Both the position numbers and the translations under genes were made by a program. From Nocardioides cavernae (GTDB taxonomy: Bacteria; Actinomycetota; Actinomycetes; Propionibacteriales; Nocardioidaceae): DNA of 64,000 nucleotides. Positions 59,178 through 64,000 of the stretch are shown here, piece by piece. The stretch's first letter is position 1. Each line of letters begins with the position of its first letter. The stretch covers positions 1,798,001 through 1,862,000 of the forward strand of contig NZ_JAFBCA010000001.1 in the NCBI RefSeq assembly GCF_016907475.1. The letters are read 5' to 3'. The notes beneath the pieces were generated by a model, which was given only the letters and a program-made list of their open reading frames with translations, was not told the DNA's origin and did no database searches.

Positions 59178-62100
59178 GTGGCGACGCCTGAGGAGACCAA
59201 GGACCAGCAGCTCGACGCAGCGACGGCAGCCCGTCCGGAGTGGGGTGACCTCGTACGCGCCTACTACCGCCACGTCGCTCCCGACGAGGTCGCCGAGCGG
59301 TCCCCGGAGGACCTGCTGGGTGCCGTCTCCTCCCACCGCGATCTCGCCTCCTCCCGCCCGCAGGGCACGGCCGCCGTCCGTGTCGTGACCCCCACGATCG
59401 CCGACGCCGGCTGGTCGGCGTCGGGCCGATCGGTCGTCGAGGTGGTCACCGACGACATGCCGTTCCTCGTCGACTCGGTGACGATGGAGCTCAACCGGCT
59501 CGGGCACAACGTGCACTCGATCATCCACCCGCAGTTCGCCGTCGAGCGCGACATCACCGGCGAGCTCCAGCACGTGCACGCCCACGAGGCGCAGGGAGGC
59601 CCCCGGGCGGCCGTCCAGGCCGAGACCCAGCCCTCCGCCCAGGAGGGTGCGGAGTCGTGGATGCACGTCGAGATCGACCGCACCGACGACGACGAGGCGG
59701 CCGAGATCACCGAGGGCCTCCAGCGGGTGCTGCGCGACGTGCGCGAGTCCGTCGAGGACTGGGAGAAGATGCACACCCAGGCCCTCGCCGTGGTCGACGA
59801 GCTCGACCAGGACCCGCCGCCGCTCGCGGCCGAGGAGCTGCGTCAGGGCCGTGACTTCCTCACCTGGCTGGCCGACGACCACTTCACCTTCCTCGGCTAC
59901 CGCGAGTACCAGCTCGAGGCGGAGGAGGGAGCGCCCGAGGAGTGCGGCCTGCGCGCCCTCCCCGGGTCCGGCCTCGGCATCCTGCGCCACGACCAGGACC
60001 TGTCCGCCTCCTTCGCCAAGCTGCCCCCGCTGGTGAAGGCCAAGGCCCGCGAGAAGAAGCTGCTCGTGCTGGCGAAGGCCAACTCCCGTTCCACCGTGCA
60101 CCGCCCCGCCTACCTCGACTACGTCGGCGTCAAGACGTTCGGCCCCGACGGCGAGGTCGTCGGCGAGCGCCGCTTCCTCGGCCTGTTCTCCAGCGCCGCC
60201 TACACCGAGTCGGTCACCCGCATCCCGGTCCTGCGCGAGAAGGTCACCGAGGTCATGCGCCACGCGGGCTTCGACCCCCGCAGCCACGCCGGCAAGGCGC
60301 TGATGGACACGCTGGAGAACTACCCGCGCGACGAGCTGTTCCACACCTCGCCCGACGAGCTGGCGCCCGTCGCGCAGGACGTGATGAGCGCCCGTGAGCG
60401 CCGCCAGCTGCGTGCGTTCGTGCGCCGCGACACCTACGGCCGCTACGTCTCGGTCCTCGTCTACCTGCCCCGCGACCGCTACAGCACCGCGGTGCGCGAG
60501 CGGTTCGCCGCCATCCTCACCGAGGAGCTCGGCGGCGAGCACGTCGAGTTCACCGCGCGGGTCAACGAGTCCACGACCGCCCACGTGCACTTCGTGGTCC
60601 ACCCGCCCAAGGGCGGCCAGATCCCCGAGATCGACGTCGCCGACCTCGAGCGCCGGCTCACGGAGGCGTCGCGGTCGTGGCGCGACGACTTCGTGGCCGC
60701 CGTCGTGAGCGAGCACGGCGTCGACGAGGGTTCGAGGCTGGCGAGGGCCTGGGCCAATGCCTTCCCCGAGGCGTACAAGGAGGACTACCAGGCGCAGCGC
60801 GGATCGGCCGACCTCGGCCGGATCGAGGCCATCCCGGGCGAGGTGGGCATCGACCTCGCGCTGTTCGACCAGGACGAGCGCGGCGGCCACTACCGCCGCG
60901 GCGAGTCGCGGCTCAAGGTCTTCCGGGTCGGCGAGCCGCTGTCGCTGAGCGCGATGCTGCCGATGCTCACGTCGATGGGCGTCGAGGTCGTCGACGAGCG
61001 TCCCTACGAGCTCACCGGGCTCGCCCGGCCGTCCTTCATCTACGAGTTCGGCCTGCGTCACGGCCGGACGCTCGCTCCCCGCGAGCGCACCCTGTTCGCC
61101 GAGGCGTTGCGCGCGGTGTGGGACGGCTACAACGAGATCGACGGCTTCAACCAGCTCGTCCTCGCCGCCGGGCTGACGTGGCGCCAGGCGACCGTGCTGC
61201 GGGCGTACGCCAAGTACCTCAAGCAGGGCAACTCGCCCTTCGCCCTCGACTACATCGAAGAGGCGCTGCGCAGCAACGTCGACATCACCCGGCTGCTCGT
61301 GGAGCTCTTCGAGTCGCGCTTCGACCCCGGTCGCGGCGACCGCGGGCTGGAGCACGACGCCGAGGCGCGGGTGGCCAAGGTGGAGGCCGTCGAGGAGCGG
61401 CTCGCCAAGGCCCTCGACGACGTCGTCAGCCTCGACCACGACCGCATCCTGCGGTCCTACCGCACGCTGGTCCGGGCGACGCTGCGCACCAACTTCTTCC
61501 AGCGCTCAGCCGACGGCGAGGTGCACCCCTACATCTCCTTCAAGCTCGAGCCGTCGGCCATCCCCGACCTGCCCGAGCCGCGCCCGCGCTTCGAGATCTT
61601 CGTCTACAGCCCCCGCGTCGAGGGCTCTCACCTGCGCTTCGGCGCGGTGGCCCGCGGCGGCCTGCGCTGGTCGGACCGTCGCGACGACTTCCGCACCGAG
61701 GTGCTCGGACTGGTCAAGGCGCAGATGGTGAAGAACACCGTCATCGTGCCGGTCGGGGCGAAGGGCGCGTTCTTCTGCAAGCAGCTCCCCGACGCCTCCG
61801 ACCGTGACGCGTGGCTGGCCGAGGGCGTGGCCTGCTACAAGACCTTCATCTCCGGCCTGCTCGACATCACCGACAACCTCGTCGACGGCGTCACGGTGCC
61901 GGCCCGCGAGGTCGTGCGGCACGACGGTGACGACTCCTACCTCGTCGTCGCCGCCGACAAGGGCACCGCGACGTTCTCCGACATCGCCAACGGTGTGGCC
62001 AAGGACTACGGCTTCTGGCTGGGCGACGCGTTCGCCTCGGGTGGCTCGGTCGGCTACGACCACAAGGCGATGGGCATCACCGCCAAGGGCGCCTGGGTGT

Positions 62101-64000
62101 CCGTGCAGCGGCACTTCCGCGAGATGGGCGTCGACTGCCAGGCCGAGGACTTCACCGCGGTCGGCATCGGCGACATGTCCGGCGACGTCTTCGGCAACGG
62201 CCTGCTCTGCTCCGAGCACACCCGGCTGGTGGCCGCCTTCGACCACCGCGACATCTTCATCGACCCCTCGCCCGACGCCGCGCCGTCGTACGCCGAGCGG
62301 CGCCGCCTCTTCGACCTGCCGAGGTCGAGCTGGAAGGACTATGACGCCTCCCTCATCTCCGAGGGCGGCGGGGTGTGGCCGCGCTCGGCCAAGTCGATCC
62401 CGGTGTCAGCCCAGGTGCGCGAGGCCCTCGGGCTCGCCGACGGCGTCACCTCGCTGACGCCCGCCGAGCTGATGAAGGCGATCCTGGTCGCGCCGGTCGA
62501 CCTGCTGTGGAACGGCGGCATCGGCACCTACGTGAAGTCGTCGGAGGAGACCAACGCCGACGCCGGCGACAAGGCCAACGACGCGATCCGCGTCAACGGC
62601 GAGGACCTGCGCGCCCGGTGCGTGGGCGAGGGCGGCAACCTCGGCTTCACCCAGCTCGGGCGGGTGGAGTACGCCCGGTTCGGAGCCGGCGGCGACGGCG
62701 GTCGGATCAACACCGACTTCATCGACAACTCCGCCGGCGTCGACACCTCCGACCACGAGGTCAACATCAAGATCCTGCTCGACCGCGTCGTGCGGTCGGG
62801 GGCGATGGGCGAGGACGCCCGCAACGAGCTCCTCGCCGAGATGACCGAGGAGGTCGGCCTGCTCGTCCTGCGCGACAACTACGAGCAGAACCTCGCGCTC
62901 GCCAACGCCCAGGCCCACGCGCCGTCGCTGCTGCACGTGCACGAGGACTGGATGCGCGCGCTGGAGAAGCGCGGCGTGCTCAACCGCGAGCTGGAGGGAC
63001 TGCCCAGCACCCGCCAGGTCCGGCGCCGCCTCGACCGCAAGCAGGCGCTGTCAGCGCCCGAGCTGTCGGTGCTGCTCGCCTGGACCAAGATCGTGCTGGC
63101 CGAGGAGCTCGTCGACTCCGACCTGCCCGACGACCCCTACCTGCGCGAGGACCTGCTCGCCTACTTCCCGAGCCGCATGAAGCCCGACCTCGAGGCGGCC
63201 ATCGAGGACCACCCGCTGCGGCGCGAGATCATCGTGACGCAGGTGGTCAACGACCTCGTCAACGGCGCCGGCATGACCTTCTGGCCCCGCCTGCAGGGCG
63301 AGACCGGGGCCACCCCCGCCGACCTGACGAGGGCCAACTTCGTCGCCCGCGAGATCTTCGGCTCCCTTCCCCTGCGCCACGAGATCGCCGCGCTCGACAA
63401 CCAGGTGCCGGCCGAGCGCCAGACCCGGATGCGGATCGAGATGCGCACGCTGGTGGAGCGCGCGTCGCGCTGGCTGGTCACCACCCGGCGACCGCCGCTC
63501 GACTCCGGCGCCACGGTCGAGTTCTTCCGCGGCCCCGTCCAGCGGGTCATGGCCGAGCTGCCCGGCATCATGAGCGGGCACGAGCTCGATGACTACCGCG
63601 GCCGCGAGAAGCGGCTCACCGACCAGGGTGTGCCCGGCGACCTCGCCTCCCGTGTCGCGGTCCTGGCGTCCGCCTACGCCCTGCTCGGCATCGTCGAGAC
63701 CGCCGACCGGCTCGACCTCGACCCGGTCGAGGTGGCCCGGGTCCACTTCGCGCTGGGGGAGCGGCTCGGCCTGCCGGCGCTCGTGGAGCGGATCTTCGCC
63801 CTGCCCCGCGACGACCGGTGGCAGACGATGGCGCGGGCCGCGGTGCGCGACGACCTCTACGGCGTCCACCAGCAGCTGACCGCCCAGGTCCTCGGGTCCA
63901 CCGACGCCGCCGACTCGGCGCCCGCTCGGGTGGCCGCCTGGGAGGACGCCGACGAGGAGCTGGTGGGCCGCGCGGCGTCGACGCTGGAGGAGATCTGCCG
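59178..64000 (+). CDS. gdhB: NAD-specific glutamate dehydrogenase, 180-kDa type (3' end outside window)
   Basis: Open from GTG 59178 to the window end, 1607 codons without a stop; homologues have about 1,620-1,650, so little is missing. Oxidatively deaminates glutamate to 2-oxoglutarate. Long N-terminal regulatory region with EVVTDDMPFLVDSVTMEL and FLGYREY. The dehydrogenase core contains RGGLRWSDRRDDFRTEVLGL (near residue 825), QMVKNTVIVPVGAKGAFFCK with the catalytic Lys, and VGIGDMSGDVFGNGLL with the nucleotide-binding region. It follows pruA on the same strand, separated by two small genes, so proline carbon could flow through both. Confidence 0.95.
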   Translation, partial: MATPEETKDQQLDAATAARPEWGDLVRAYYRHVAPDEVAERSPEDLLGAVSSHRDLASSRPQGTAAVRVVTPTIADAGWSASGRSVVEVVTDDMPFLVDSVTMELNRLGHNVHSIIHPQFAVERDITGELQHVHAHEAQGGPRAAVQAETQPSAQEGAESWMHVEIDRTDDDEAAEITEGLQRVLRDVRESVEDWEKMHTQALAVVDELDQDPPPLAAEELRQGRDFLTWLADDHFTFLGYREYQLEAEEGAPEECGLRALPGSGLGILRHDQDLSASFAKLPPLVKAKAREKKLLVLAKANSRSTVHRPAYLDYVGVKTFGPDGEVVGERRFLGLFSSAAYTESVTRIPVLREKVTEVMRHAGFDPRSHAGKALMDTLENYPRDELFHTSPDELAPVAQDVMSARERRQLRAFVRRDTYGRYVSVLVYLPRDRYSTAVRERFAAILTEELGGEHVEFTARVNESTTAHVHFVVHPPKGGQIPEIDVADLERRLTEASRSWRDDFVAAVVSEHGVDEGSRLARAWANAFPEAYKEDYQAQRGSADLGRIEAIPGEVGIDLALFDQDERGGHYRRGESRLKVFRVGEPLSLSAMLPMLTSMGVEVVDERPYELTGLARPSFIYEFGLRHGRTLAPRERTLFAEALRAVWDGYNEIDGFNQLVLAAGLTWRQATVLRAYAKYLKQGNSPFALDYIEEALRSNVDITRLLVELFESRFDPGRGDRGLEHDAEARVAKVEAVEERLAKALDDVVSLDHDRILRSYRTLVRATLRTNFFQRSADGEVHPYISFKLEPSAIPDLPEPRPRFEIFVYSPRVEGSHLRFGAVARGGLRWSDRRDDFRTEVLGLVKAQMVKNTVIVPVGAKGAFFCKQLPDASDRDAWLAEGVACYKTFISGLLDITDNLVDGVTVPAREVVRHDGDDSYLVVAADKGTATFSDIANGVAKDYGFWLGDAFASGGSVGYDHKAMGITAKGAWVSVQRHFREMGVDCQAEDFTAVGIGDMSGDVFGNGLLCSEHTRLVAAFDHRDIFIDPSPDAAPSYAERRRLFDLPRSSWKDYDASLISEGGGVWPRSAKSIPVSAQVREALGLADGVTSLTPAELMKAILVAPVDLLWNGGIGTYVKSSEETNADAGDKANDAIRVNGEDLRARCVGEGGNLGFTQLGRVEYARFGAGGDGGRINTDFIDNSAGVDTSDHEVNIKILLDRVVRSGAMGEDARNELLAEMTEEVGLLVLRDNYEQNLALANAQAHAPSLLHVHEDWMRALEKRGVLNRELEGLPSTRQVRRRLDRKQALSAPELSVLLAWTKIVLAEELVDSDLPDDPYLREDLLAYFPSRMKPDLEAAIEDHPLRREIIVTQVVNDLVNGAGMTFWPRLQGETGATPADLTRANFVAREIFGSLPLRHEIAALDNQVPAERQTRMRIEMRTLVERASRWLVTTRRPPLDSGATVEFFRGPVQRVMAELPGIMSGHELDDYRGREKRLTDQGVPGDLASRVAVLASAYALLGIVETADRLDLDPVEVARVHFALGERLGLPALVERIFALPRDDRWQTMARAAVRDDLYGVHQQLTAQVLGSTDAADSAPARVAAWEDADEELVGRAASTLEEIC

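Noticed and set aside
59151..61439. 762-codon minus-strand frame
   Set aside because: Antisense to the NAD-glutamate dehydrogenase, whose motifs are clear on the plus strand.

Overview
The window is a GC-rich, densely packed stretch of an actinobacterial chromosome. Many GTG starts, ATGA/GTGA start-stop overlaps, a mycothiol deacetylase (mshB), a mycoredoxin-like gene, a DUF3117 gene, a wax-ester-synthase family gene, the 180-kDa NAD-glutamate dehydrogenase and a SigE/ZAS/HtrA block all point to Actinobacteria, most likely a Nocardioides-like member of the Propionibacteriales. This is inference from gene content, not from a marker RNA. I see no rRNA, tRNA, CRISPR array, insertion sequence or prophage.

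Layout: 1-2.8 kb, end of lysS and an amino-acid antiporter. 3-4.7 kb, small enzymes (GNAT, VOC, mycoredoxin-like, YccF). 4.8-8.65 kb, class I ribonucleotide reductase nrdAB behind a cobalamin riboswitch and two NrdR-like boxes. 8.66-10.5 kb, pseudouridine catabolism (psuG-psuK). 10.6-13.3 kb, a membrane flavocytochrome/FMN-binding protein/ApbE operon. 13.3-16.2 kb, MFS carrier, DUF3054 and a cytochrome P450. 16.3-19.7 kb, a translationally coupled operon joining a response-regulator nucleotide cyclase, an ATP-grasp peptide-ligase-like protein and a gamma-glutamylcyclotransferase-like protein. 19.7-22.8 kb, secreted GH43-like enzyme, thioesterase and an unknown. 22.8-26.2 kb, mshB, DUF6113 and VanW. 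26.2-29.4 kb, archaeal-type aspartyl-tRNA synthetase under a T-box, TspO-like protein and GNAT. 29.5-33 kb, fdxA-dapC, a cell-wall hydrolase and dapD. 33-36 kb, DinB and a PadR-controlled ABC exporter. 36-42.9 kb, T-box ileS, dapE, LOG, DivIVA-like protein and M14 peptidase. 43-46 kb, enoyl-CoA hydratase, DUF3117, pepA. 46-49.6 kb, methyltransferase, sigE-rseA-htrA. 49.6-54.7 kb, BldC-like regulator, SAF/CpaE-like pair, RTX-repeat protein, membrane protein and lipoprotein. 54.8-64 kb, WS/DGAT, pruA, DUF2505 and NAD-GDH (runs off the end).

Regulation by RNA and DNA sites is unusually legible. There is a B12 riboswitch plus NrdR-like boxes on nrdAB, two translational-type T-boxes (aspS2, ileS), two homologous PadR operators, an ECF-type promoter before sigE, and many genes whose start codon lies only 6-7 nt after a TAnnnT box, implying leaderless mRNAs. 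Three genes of the succinylase branch of lysine/diaminopimelate synthesis (dapC, dapD, dapE) lie within 11 kb. The order mshB, fdxA-dapC, dapD, dapE, LOG, DUF3117, methyltransferase, sigE, rseA, htrA matches the Rv1170-Rv1223 region of Mycobacterium tuberculosis as I recall it, so this part looks like conserved actinobacterial backbone with lineage-specific insertions.
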